Assembly: GCA_964354485.1 (NCBI GenBank)
Contig: CAYGZY010000056.1
Span: 1 to 5,060 of the forward strand
DNA: 5,060 nt
Direction: 5' to 3'
From: CAYGXH01 sp964354485
GTDB lineage: Bacteria; Bacteroidota; Ignavibacteria; UBA10030; SZUA-254
In this document: one piece after another, positions 1 to 5,060 of the stretch
Layout of the letters: each line of letters begins with the position of its first letter
How positions within the stretch are numbered: the first letter of the stretch is position 1
Notes under the pieces: model-generated
What the model was told of the DNA's origin: nothing
Database searches by the model: none
What the model saw: only the letters and a program-made list of their open reading frames with translations
Program-made: the position numbers and the translations under genes

Positions 1-908
1 CTCCCGGTGATTCGCTTACCGCAAAGAGTGATACAACGAAAAAAGTAAAAGAGGCCGCACCCAAAGCCGTCAAACAGCCGCTATCTCCCGATTCGCTCAG
101 GTCAATCATTGCGAACAACAAGTATGAACTCGCAAGTTTATTTTTTCTTCAGATAAATCATTATGATTCGGCCGTAGTGTGGTATCGGCATCTGGTTGAT
201 GAATACCCTACTTCCAAATATATACCGCGCTCGCTATACGCACTTTCGGAAATCGAGCGGTCGCGCGGCGACACGACGGCAGTTGATTCTTTATATTCGC
301 TCATCCTCTCACGTTACGATACGACGGAGTATGCAAGGATGGTGAAAATCAACCGGGGGATAGAAGTCGAGAGCACTAGTGAAGATTCAGCAGAAAATGA
401 TTTCCGCCGTGCAGAAACGCTGTTGTTCTCAGATGATACAACGGGAGCGATACGTGCATACGCCGGGGTTGCCGACAAATATCCCGGCTCCCCTGTCGCA
501 CCAAAGGCGCTGTATGCGGTCGGCTGGATTCTGGAGAACTACTGTTCACTAAACGACAGTGCGTTCTTCTGGTATAAACGTCTCCTGAAGGAATATCCCG
601 CCTCACGATATGCGGCAGAAGTTAAGGCAAAAGTAAGCGTTAAGGAAAATCCTGAAAAACTGTCGGAATTCATAAAAATTAATGAGATAAAAGCCGTTCC
701 AATGACGACGAAACAGGGCGAGCTGCAGAAACCGGGAGTTGCACGGCAACAGGATGAAAATGCGGATGAACAGAATCCCAATTCACGACTAAACAGACGG
801 GATGCACCGCAGGACGAGGATGAGGAAGAAGTTGATCCAGAGGAACAAGATCCACCTGTGGATGAAGAAGATGAAGATCCCGGCCTTGATGATGGGGGAG
901 GAATATAA
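1..908 (+). CDS. TPR-repeat protein with acidic C-terminal tail (5' end outside window)
   Basis: The frame is open from base 3 to the TAA at 906-908, giving 301 visible residues, so the true start lies upstream. The GTG at 177 falls inside a repeat helix and is not a credible start. Visible residues 1-35 form a Lys/Ala/Ser/Pro linker. Residues 38-75 and 76-112 look like two tetratricopeptide repeats (helix pairs ending in motifs such as DEYPTSKY). A second pair covers about 130-165 and 166-206, ending in KEYPASRY. Residues 207-263 are a polar linker, and 264-301 are an acidic tail with 19 Asp/Glu in the last 37 residues. The YP-S-Y style resembles BamD/CpoB-type envelope TPR proteins, which act as protein-interaction scaffolds. 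No signal peptide or lipobox can be seen because the N-terminus is missing. The stop lies 32 bases before pyrK with no terminator between, so co-transcription is likely. The specific function is unknown. Confidence 0.8.
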   Translation, partial: PGDSLTAKSDTTKKVKEAAPKAVKQPLSPDSLRSIIANNKYELASLFFLQINHYDSAVVWYRHLVDEYPTSKYIPRSLYALSEIERSRGDTTAVDSLYSLILSRYDTTEYARMVKINRGIEVESTSEDSAENDFRRAETLLFSDDTTGAIRAYAGVADKYPGSPVAPKALYAVGWILENYCSLNDSAFFWYKRLLKEYPASRYAAEVKAKVSVKENPEKLSEFIKINEIKAVPMTTKQGELQKPGVARQQDENADEQNPNSRLNRRDAPQDEDEEEVDPEEQDPPVDEEDEDPGLDDGGGI

Positions 909-940
909 TCGTTCCTCACGATTCGAAGAATCCATCGGTC

Positions 941-1708
941 ATGATACACGATACTTTCCGCATCACGCATATTTCGGAAGTTGTAAAGGACATTATTGCT
1001 GTAAGGTTTTTAGCGCCGCCGATCGCTCATATCGCGGAACCGGGCCAATTTGTAAATATCCGGGTTCATGGTTACACCGATCCTTTACTGCGCCGACCCT
1101 TCAGCATACGACGAATCGTGGGTGACGAAATTGAAATTATTTTCGATATTGTCGGCCGTGGCACTGCAATTCTTGCTAACAAAAAGATTGGTGAGATTAT
1201 CGACGTCATCGGACCGTTAGGAACACCATTTTCCTTTAATAATTCTCATGAAGAAGCTCTTCTGGTTGGCGGCGGGATGGGGGCTGCGCCGCTTCCCATG
1301 ATCACGTCCGTATTACTTCAATCACGCAATAAATTTCAAACATTTATTGGCGCTCGTACTTCTCAACGACTGCTTCTGTACCATCTTCAGAATTTACACA
1401 TCGCGACTGACGATGGAAGCCAGGGATTTAAGGGAAGCGCAATCGAACTGCTTGAAATATATCTCCGGGAAAGCAAACCCATACCGCGGAAAATATATGC
1501 GTGCGGACCAAATCCGATGCTGAAAAGTCTGTCTCGACTCATGGAGCAGTATGATGTTCCCTGTGAAGTTTCCCTGGAAAGCGTCATGGCATGCGGCTTC
1601 GGAATCTGTCAGGGCTGTCCGGTCGAGCTCGCCGCTGGTGAGAAGAAGTACGGACTTGTGTGTACTGACGGACCTGTTTTCAATATACGCGCAATTAAAA
1701 TACCGTAA
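941..1708 (+). CDS. pyrK: Dihydroorotate dehydrogenase electron transfer subunit (class 1B)
   Basis: This 255-residue protein is the iron-sulfur flavoprotein subunit that passes electrons from the PyrD FMN through a 2Fe-2S cluster and FAD to NAD+. Residues 1-100 form the FAD-binding barrel, with LLRRPFSI at 49-56 matching the family FAD motif. The NAD-binding half begins with GGGMGAAP at 110-117 and continues with ACGPNPML at 187-194. The C-terminal cluster ligands are Cys218, Cys223, Cys226 and Cys241 (C-X4-C-X2-C-X14-C), the PyrK pattern, followed by TDGPVF. Length is normal for the family. The ATG at 941 gives an N-terminus that lines up residue for residue with remembered Bacillus PyrK, although only a weak GAAGAA (925-930) precedes it. 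An in-frame extension back to an ATC at 908 behind a strong GGAGG is possible but not needed. pyrD follows after 3 bases, so the subunits are probably translationally coupled. It acts in the cytoplasm as a PyrD2-PyrK2 complex in the known family. Confidence 0.96.
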   Translation: MIHDTFRITHISEVVKDIIAVRFLAPPIAHIAEPGQFVNIRVHGYTDPLLRRPFSIRRIVGDEIEIIFDIVGRGTAILANKKIGEIIDVIGPLGTPFSFNNSHEEALLVGGGMGAAPLPMITSVLLQSRNKFQTFIGARTSQRLLLYHLQNLHIATDDGSQGFKGSAIELLEIYLRESKPIPRKIYACGPNPMLKSLSRLMEQYDVPCEVSLESVMACGFGICQGCPVELAAGEKKYGLVCTDGPVFNIRAIKIP

Positions 1709-1711
1709 AAG

Positions 1712-2620
1712 ATGAAGACGGAAGTTAAGATTGGGACGCTGACGCTTAAGAATCCGGTTCTTGTCGCATCCGGTACATTCGGACACGGCAGCGAAGCAAG
1801 TGATTTCATTGATGTCAGTGAACTCGGCGGAATCGTAACGAAATCTCTTTCCATGAATCCGCGTGACGGCAATCCTCCTCCGCGCATCGTTGAGACTGCA
1901 AGCGGAATGTTAAACTCGATCGGACTGGCGAACGTCGGCGTGCGGAGTTTCATAAACGATAAACTGCCGTATCTCGTGAAGCTCGGAACGTCCGTTATCG
2001 CAAATATTGCGGCGAGCAGCATCGAAGAATATTGCGCCGTTCTCTCCATTCTCGAAGAGCATGAAGGGATCGATGCGTATGAAATCAATGTCTCCTGTCC
2101 AAATGTAAAAGACGGGGGATTGAGTTTCGGACAGCGGTGTGACCGCACCGCGGAAGTTACGCGTATGACGAGAAAGCTGACAAGGAAACCGCTCATCATA
2201 AAGCTGACGCCAAACGTTGCCCACATCTCTGAATTCGCCCGTGCGGTCGCTGATGAGGGAGCCGATGCCGTCTCACTCATCAACACCGTCGTCGGAATGG
2301 CGATCGACATACGCACGAGGCGCCCGAAACTTTCAACAATTACCGGAGGTCTCTCCGGGCCGGCGATCAAGCCGATCGCTCTGGCGAAGATATACGAAGT
2401 ATCAAAAGCCGTTTCGATTCCCATTATTGGCATGGGGGGTATCATGACAGCCGATGATGCGATCGAGTTCTTCCTCGCAGGTTCAACTGCAATTCAGGTC
2501 GGAACTGCGAATTTCGTAAATCCTTCAGCCGCTATAGAGATAAAAAATGGTATCGTCGATTATTGCCTGAGACATTCTATAGATCCGATTGATAATCTAA
2601 AAAGATCGCTTCTCGTGTAA
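1712..2620 (+). CDS. pyrD: Dihydroorotate dehydrogenase, catalytic subunit (class 1B)
   Basis: This 302-residue FMN enzyme oxidises dihydroorotate to orotate, the fourth step of pyrimidine synthesis. It has the full TIM-barrel length of the cytoplasmic class 1 enzymes and no N-terminal membrane helix, so it is not the quinone-linked class 2 type. Visible motifs are ASGTFG (19-24), TKS (43-45, Lys44 at the FMN/orotate site), NSIGLAN (68-74, substrate loop), INVSCPN (125-131, with Cys129 as the catalytic base), KLTPN (164-168), the INT motif around 190-192, GGLSGPA (212-218), GMGGI (240-244) and QVGTA (262-266, FMN phosphate). No key residue is missing. Its position directly after pyrK makes class 1B, using NAD+, the firm assignment. 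The ATG at 1712 lies 3 bases after the pyrK stop with no clear Shine-Dalgarno, which suggests reinitiation by ribosomes finishing pyrK. Confidence 0.97.
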   Translation: MKTEVKIGTLTLKNPVLVASGTFGHGSEASDFIDVSELGGIVTKSLSMNPRDGNPPPRIVETASGMLNSIGLANVGVRSFINDKLPYLVKLGTSVIANIAASSIEEYCAVLSILEEHEGIDAYEINVSCPNVKDGGLSFGQRCDRTAEVTRMTRKLTRKPLIIKLTPNVAHISEFARAVADEGADAVSLINTVVGMAIDIRTRRPKLSTITGGLSGPAIKPIALAKIYEVSKAVSIPIIGMGGIMTADDAIEFFLAGSTAIQVGTANFVNPSAAIEIKNGIVDYCLRHSIDPIDNLKRSLLV

Positions 2621-2631
2621 CCAACAGTATT

Positions 2632-2638
2632 GGAGAAG
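2632..2638 (+). promoter_or_regulatory. Shine-Dalgarno of folC that decides an ATT start
   Basis: GGAGAAG lies in the 23-base gap between the pyrD stop and the conserved start of FolC. The GGAG core (2632-2635) is followed by 8 bases and then ATT at 2644, an ideal ribosome-binding spacing. No ATG, GTG or TTG occurs in the folC frame between the in-frame stops at 2590-2595 and the GTG at 2734, and that GTG has no Shine-Dalgarno in front of it. Confidence 0.7.
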
Positions 2639-2643
2639 TAAGC

Positions 2644-3936
2644 ATTCCGTTAAATCCAGCGATAGAGTTTCTTTACAGCCTTGAATGGTTTGGTATAAAA
2701 TCCGGGCTTAAGAACATTACGGCACTCCTCGGCGTGGCAGGCAGTCCGCACCGTAACTATCCCACAATCCATATTGCAGGGACGAACGGCAAAGGCTCGA
2801 CGGCGGCTATGATTGCCTCGGTTTTAACTGCATCGGGGTATCGTACGGGTCTTTATACATCGCCGCATCTGCGGAATTTTTCGGAACGCATACGCATCGA
2901 TGGAAAAAAAATTACCGAGAGTGAGGTCGTAGAGTACATAAAGTTGTTCAAGCCGGAAATAGTCGCACGGAAAGCGACTTTTTTCGAGGCAACGACGGCG
3001 ATTGCTTTCAAGTATTTTTCCGATCAGTCTGTCGATGTTGCGGTCATCGAGACCGGGCTCGGTGGTCGTCTTGATGCAACAAATGTTATTACACCCGAAC
3101 TGTGCGTCATCACGGACATCGGAATAGATCATACTGCACATCTCGGTAAGACCCTGAAAGAGATCGCATTCGAAAAGGGCGGCATAATTAAACCGGGAGT
3201 CTGTTGTGTCACGACCGCAAGCAATAAGGATGCGCTGCGCGAATTACGCCTAATCGCACGTTCTCAGAAATCAGAGCTTGTTGAGGCTGACAAATTCTCT
3301 TCTGAACATGTGTTAAGTTACGCACTCTCGGAAACGAAACTTGATATCAGTATTTCAGAAATTGTTTTTCACGACCTCACGCTTTCACTCAGCGGCATGC
3401 ACCAGATAAGAAACCTTCGGGGAGCATTAACTGCTTTGCGTTGTCTGTCTGCCGCAGGGAGATTCGGAAAAATTACGGAGGGAAGTATCAGAAGGGGATT
3501 GGCGGGAATTCGAGTTAATACAGGTCTGAGGGGAAGACTCGATGTTATTAATCTATCGCCTCTGATAATCTCAGATGTGGCGCATAATCCGGAAGGTATG
3601 CGTGTTCTCACGGAAGGATTAAGACAATTGCTTCCGGGAAGATTTGTCGTTGTCTTCGGGGTCATGTCTGATAAAAATTATCATGAAATGATCCGTGTTA
3701 TCGTACCGTTTGCACGAATTCTGATCGCAGCATCGCCGCGGACACCCCGGGCGCTCGGATCAGGGAAAATCGTCTCCTGTGTCCACACGGCAGGCGGCAG
3801 GGCTGTGGAGGGCGTAGATACGGCGAATTGCCTCGAAATCGCCCGGAATGAAGTCAGGACGAATGAGACGATAGTAGTAACCGGTTCACACTACGTCGTG
3901 GGGGAAGTATTCGAGCATATAGGAATTGTACCTTAG
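2644..3936 (+). CDS. folC: Bifunctional folylpolyglutamate/dihydrofolate synthase, probable AUU start
   Basis: FolC is an ATP-dependent Mur-ligase-type enzyme that joins glutamate to dihydropteroate and extends folate polyglutamate chains. Read from ATT at 2644 it has 430 residues, the usual family length. The N-terminal helix AIEFLYSLEWFGIKSGL (6-22) matches the conserved beginning of the family. Next come the P-loop GTNGKGS (46-52), YTSPHL (71-76), the ETGLGGRLDATN block (136-147), ITDIGIDHTAHLG (156-168, with His163), EKGGIIKPG (177-185, Lys178 at the usual carbamylated-lysine position), SGMHQIRNLRGAL (250-262), and in the C-terminal domain DVAHNPEG (311-318), FGVMSDKNY (338-346) and GSHYVVGE (414-421). 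The first conventional start, GTG at 2734, would delete 30 residues including the conserved helix and has no ribosome-binding site. The gene is otherwise intact, and it lies 23 bases after pyrD, probably in the same operon. The function is certain; the start codon is inferred. Confidence 0.94.
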   Translation: MPLNPAIEFLYSLEWFGIKSGLKNITALLGVAGSPHRNYPTIHIAGTNGKGSTAAMIASVLTASGYRTGLYTSPHLRNFSERIRIDGKKITESEVVEYIKLFKPEIVARKATFFEATTAIAFKYFSDQSVDVAVIETGLGGRLDATNVITPELCVITDIGIDHTAHLGKTLKEIAFEKGGIIKPGVCCVTTASNKDALRELRLIARSQKSELVEADKFSSEHVLSYALSETKLDISISEIVFHDLTLSLSGMHQIRNLRGALTALRCLSAAGRFGKITEGSIRRGLAGIRVNTGLRGRLDVINLSPLIISDVAHNPEGMRVLTEGLRQLLPGRFVVVFGVMSDKNYHEMIRVIVPFARILIAASPRTPRALGSGKIVSCVHTAGGRAVEGVDTANCLEIARNEVRTNETIVVTGSHYVVGEVFEHIGIVP

Positions 3937-3939
3937 GAT

Positions 3940-3968
3940 TTGACTTTCTCAAAAAAAGCAATTATATT
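3940..3968 (+). promoter_or_regulatory. Sigma-70-type promoter for rho
   Basis: TTGACT at 3940-3945 and TATATT at 3963-3968 each match 5 of 6 consensus bases and are separated by exactly 17 bases. The spacer contains a run of seven A. The pair begins 3 bases after the folC stop and points at rho, so transcription would start near 3973-3976 and give a leader of about 178 bases. It is recognised by pattern only. Confidence 0.65.
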
Positions 3969-3991
3969 TTTTAGGCGTAAAGAGGAATAAA

Positions 3992-4021
3992 GACTACATC
4001 TCGTTTCTACGAAACGTAGTC
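3992..4021 (+). promoter_or_regulatory. Imperfect hairpin in the rho leader
   Basis: GACTA (3992-3996) pairs with TAGTC (4017-4021), and CGTTTC (4002-4007) pairs with GAAACG (4011-4016) around a TAC loop, leaving a 5-base bulge on the left arm. This gives 11 base pairs. An alternative pairing moves one C-G pair to the outer stem. No T-run follows on the + strand, so it is not a standard intrinsic terminator. It could be a leader control element, an RNA 3'-end stabiliser for folC transcripts, or chance. Confidence 0.5.
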
Positions 4022-4100
4022 CACCGATCAACACATCAGCGAAACCTCAAATCATTATATAATTCGTGTAACTGTAAACGATTGTTCAATGTCTGAACGC

Positions 4101-4137
4101 AACAATTTTCCCTAAACAACATTTATAACACCAAAAA
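4101..4137 (+). promoter_or_regulatory. G-free, C-containing leader tract, possible Rho-binding (rut-like) region
   Basis: These 37 bases contain no G and nine C, just before the rho ribosome-binding site. A further G-free stretch lies at 4042-4065. Unstructured, G-poor, C-containing RNA is what Rho loads on, and E. coli rho is known to be controlled by Rho-dependent attenuation in its own leader. The sequence shows the composition; the role is inference, and the tract is more A-rich than a typical rut site. Confidence 0.3.
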
Positions 4138-4142
4138 GGAAG
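4138..4142 (+). promoter_or_regulatory. Ribosome-binding site of rho
   Basis: GGAAG lies 10 bases before the ATG at 4153. A second in-frame ATG at 4159 would be 16 bases away, so the first ATG is preferred. Confidence 0.55.
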
Positions 4143-4152
4143 TGATAGTACT

Positions 4153-5060
4153 ATGCCGATGGACATAGCAGAGCTGAAATCTAAAAAAATTTCGGAGCTC
4201 ACAAAGATCGCCAAGGATATGAGTATTGCGGGATATACAGATCTCCGGAAACAGGAACTCATATTCAAGATACTTGAGGCTCAAACCGAAAAGGACGGGT
4301 TAACATTCAGTAAAGGTGTCTTAGAGGTCTTGCCTGATGGGTATGGATTTCTCCGGTCGGTCGATTACAATTACCTGCCGTCGCCTGACGATATCTACGT
4401 TTCTCCGTCACAGATAAAGAAATTCAGTCTCAGGACAGGCGATACGGTCAGCGGACAGGTCAGACCGCCGAAAGAGGGAGAACGCTTTTTTGCGCTTCTA
4501 CGCGTCGAAGCCGTTAACGATGAAAATCCGGATGCGATCCGGGATCGCGTTCTTTTCGACAATCTGACACCGCTTTACCCCAACACCCGCCTGCGATTGG
4601 AGACGGCGCCTGGAGAGTACGCTATGAGAATAATGGATCTTCTCTCGCCTCTCGGTAAGGGTCAGCGCGGAATGATCGTATCACCGCCAAAGGCCGGTAA
4701 AACAATCCTTCTTCAGAAAATTGCCAACAGTATCCTCCGCAATCATCCTGAAGTTGTGCTTATTGTCCTGCTTATAGATGAACGTCCGGAAGAAGTCACG
4801 GATATGGAACGATCGGTAAATGCCGAGGTGATAAGTTCAACCTTCGATGAACCGCCCGAGCGTCACGTGCAGGTAGCCGACATGGTGCACGAAAAATCGA
4901 AACGCCTCGTCGAAGCAAAAAAAGATGTCGTTATACTCCTCGACAGTATTACACGCCTTGCCCGGGCACACAATACGGTTGTACCGCACAGCGGTAAAAT
5001 TCTTTCAGGCGGTGTCGATGCGAACGCACTCCACCGTCCCAAGCGATTTTTCGGCGCAGC
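4153..5060 (+). CDS. rho: Transcription termination factor Rho (3' end outside window)
   Basis: Rho is the hexameric RNA-dependent ATPase/helicase that ends transcription. The frame runs from ATG 4153 off the window end, giving 302 residues of roughly 420 expected. Residues 1-48 are the N-terminal helical domain (LRKQELIFKILE at 31-42). The RNA-binding OB fold follows, with DGYGFLRS (62-69) and DDIYVSPSQI (79-88) as the primary RNA site, then LRTGDTVSG and RPPKEGERFFALL (104-116). The ATPase core has Walker A PPKAGKT (178-184), LLIDERPEEV (206-215), STFDEP (229-234), Walker B VILLDSITRL (260-269) and the Q-loop SGKILSGGVDANAL (280-293). No substitution is seen at these motifs, and the arginine finger region lies beyond the window. 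The compact N-terminus lacks the long insertion seen in Bacteroidota and many Actinomycetota. It probably has its own promoter at 3940-3968. Confidence 0.97.
   Translation, partial: MPMDIAELKSKKISELTKIAKDMSIAGYTDLRKQELIFKILEAQTEKDGLTFSKGVLEVLPDGYGFLRSVDYNYLPSPDDIYVSPSQIKKFSLRTGDTVSGQVRPPKEGERFFALLRVEAVNDENPDAIRDRVLFDNLTPLYPNTRLRLETAPGEYAMRIMDLLSPLGKGQRGMIVSPPKAGKTILLQKIANSILRNHPEVVLIVLLIDERPEEVTDMERSVNAEVISSTFDEPPERHVQVADMVHEKSKRLVEAKKDVVILLDSITRLARAHNTVVPHSGKILSGGVDANALHRPKRFFGA

Noticed and set aside
177..179. GTG as the start of the TPR gene
   Set aside because: The frame is open back to the window edge and the upstream residues form the first half of the same repeat helix pair.
904..909. 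Perfect TATAAT that could be a pyrK promoter -10
   Set aside because: No -35 lies at 16-18 bases (a TTGATG at 886 is only 12 bases away) and there is no extended -10 TG. It overlaps the TPR stop codon and is probably chance.
539..970. A 143-codon Ser-rich minus-strand open frame
   Set aside because: The poly-Ser stretch is simply the complement of the Asp/Glu-coding tail of the TPR gene.
1609..2445. A 278-codon open frame on the minus strand across pyrK/pyrD
   Set aside because: It lies antisense to strongly conserved pyrD with all motifs intact, its translation has no recognisable family pattern, and it appears to be a by-product of codon usage.
3951..3972. A7 run and T6 run after folC as a terminator
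   Set aside because: It would be an A-T only stem with a 10-base loop and no GC, and it coincides with the spacer and -10 of the rho promoter.
4058..4063. Perfect TATAAT within the rho leader as a second rho promoter
   Set aside because: No convincing -35 is found at 4034-4041 and there is no TG extension. The 3940-3968 pair is much better, although a weak second start cannot be excluded.
4084..4098. Small dyad GTTCA-ATGTC-TGAAC in the rho leader
   Set aside because: Only five base pairs, with poor extension on either side, so it is too short to support as an operator or hairpin.
4089..4115. Eight-codon leader peptide (MSERNNFP) before rho
   Set aside because: It has no Shine-Dalgarno in front and no run of a regulatory amino acid. 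Short frames like this are expected by chance.

Overview
The window is an ordinary bacterial housekeeping segment with every gene on the + strand: the 3' part of a TPR-repeat protein gene (1-908), pyrK (941-1708), pyrD (1712-2620), folC (2644-3936) and the 5' part of rho (4153 to the window end). Coding is dense. The first four genes are separated by only 32, 3 and 23 bases, with no recognisable terminator between them, so they look like one operon. A 216-base gap with a good sigma-70-type promoter and a long leader separates folC from rho.

PyrK and PyrD together form the NAD-dependent class 1B dihydroorotate dehydrogenase, which makes orotate for pyrimidine synthesis. FolC makes dihydrofolate and adds glutamates to folates, and reduced folates feed thymidylate and purine synthesis. 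The two therefore sit together as a nucleotide-precursor group. The TPR protein resembles cell-envelope proteins of the BamD/CpoB kind only in general repeat style, and its link to the enzymes is positional. Rho is the transcription termination helicase and probably has its own transcript.

The organism cannot be named from this window. TPR proteins of this style next to biosynthetic genes occur in Bacteroidota/Chlorobiota-related (FCB-like) and other candidate lineages. However, Rho here has the compact E. coli-like N-terminus without the long insertion typical of Bacteroidota Rho, and the rho promoter fits TTGACA/TATAAT rather than the Bacteroidota consensus. A non-Bacteroidota lineage, perhaps an uncultured FCB-related phylum, is a weak guess.

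No new biological system is visible. The best observations are: (1) folC has no ATG, GTG or TTG that could encode its conserved N-terminus, but has an ATT placed 8 bases after a strong Shine-Dalgarno, so it probably starts at AUU; (2) the rho leader is about 178 bases long, with an imperfect hairpin followed by G-free, C-containing tracts, compatible with autogenous Rho control; (3) the TPR protein ends in a strikingly acidic tail.
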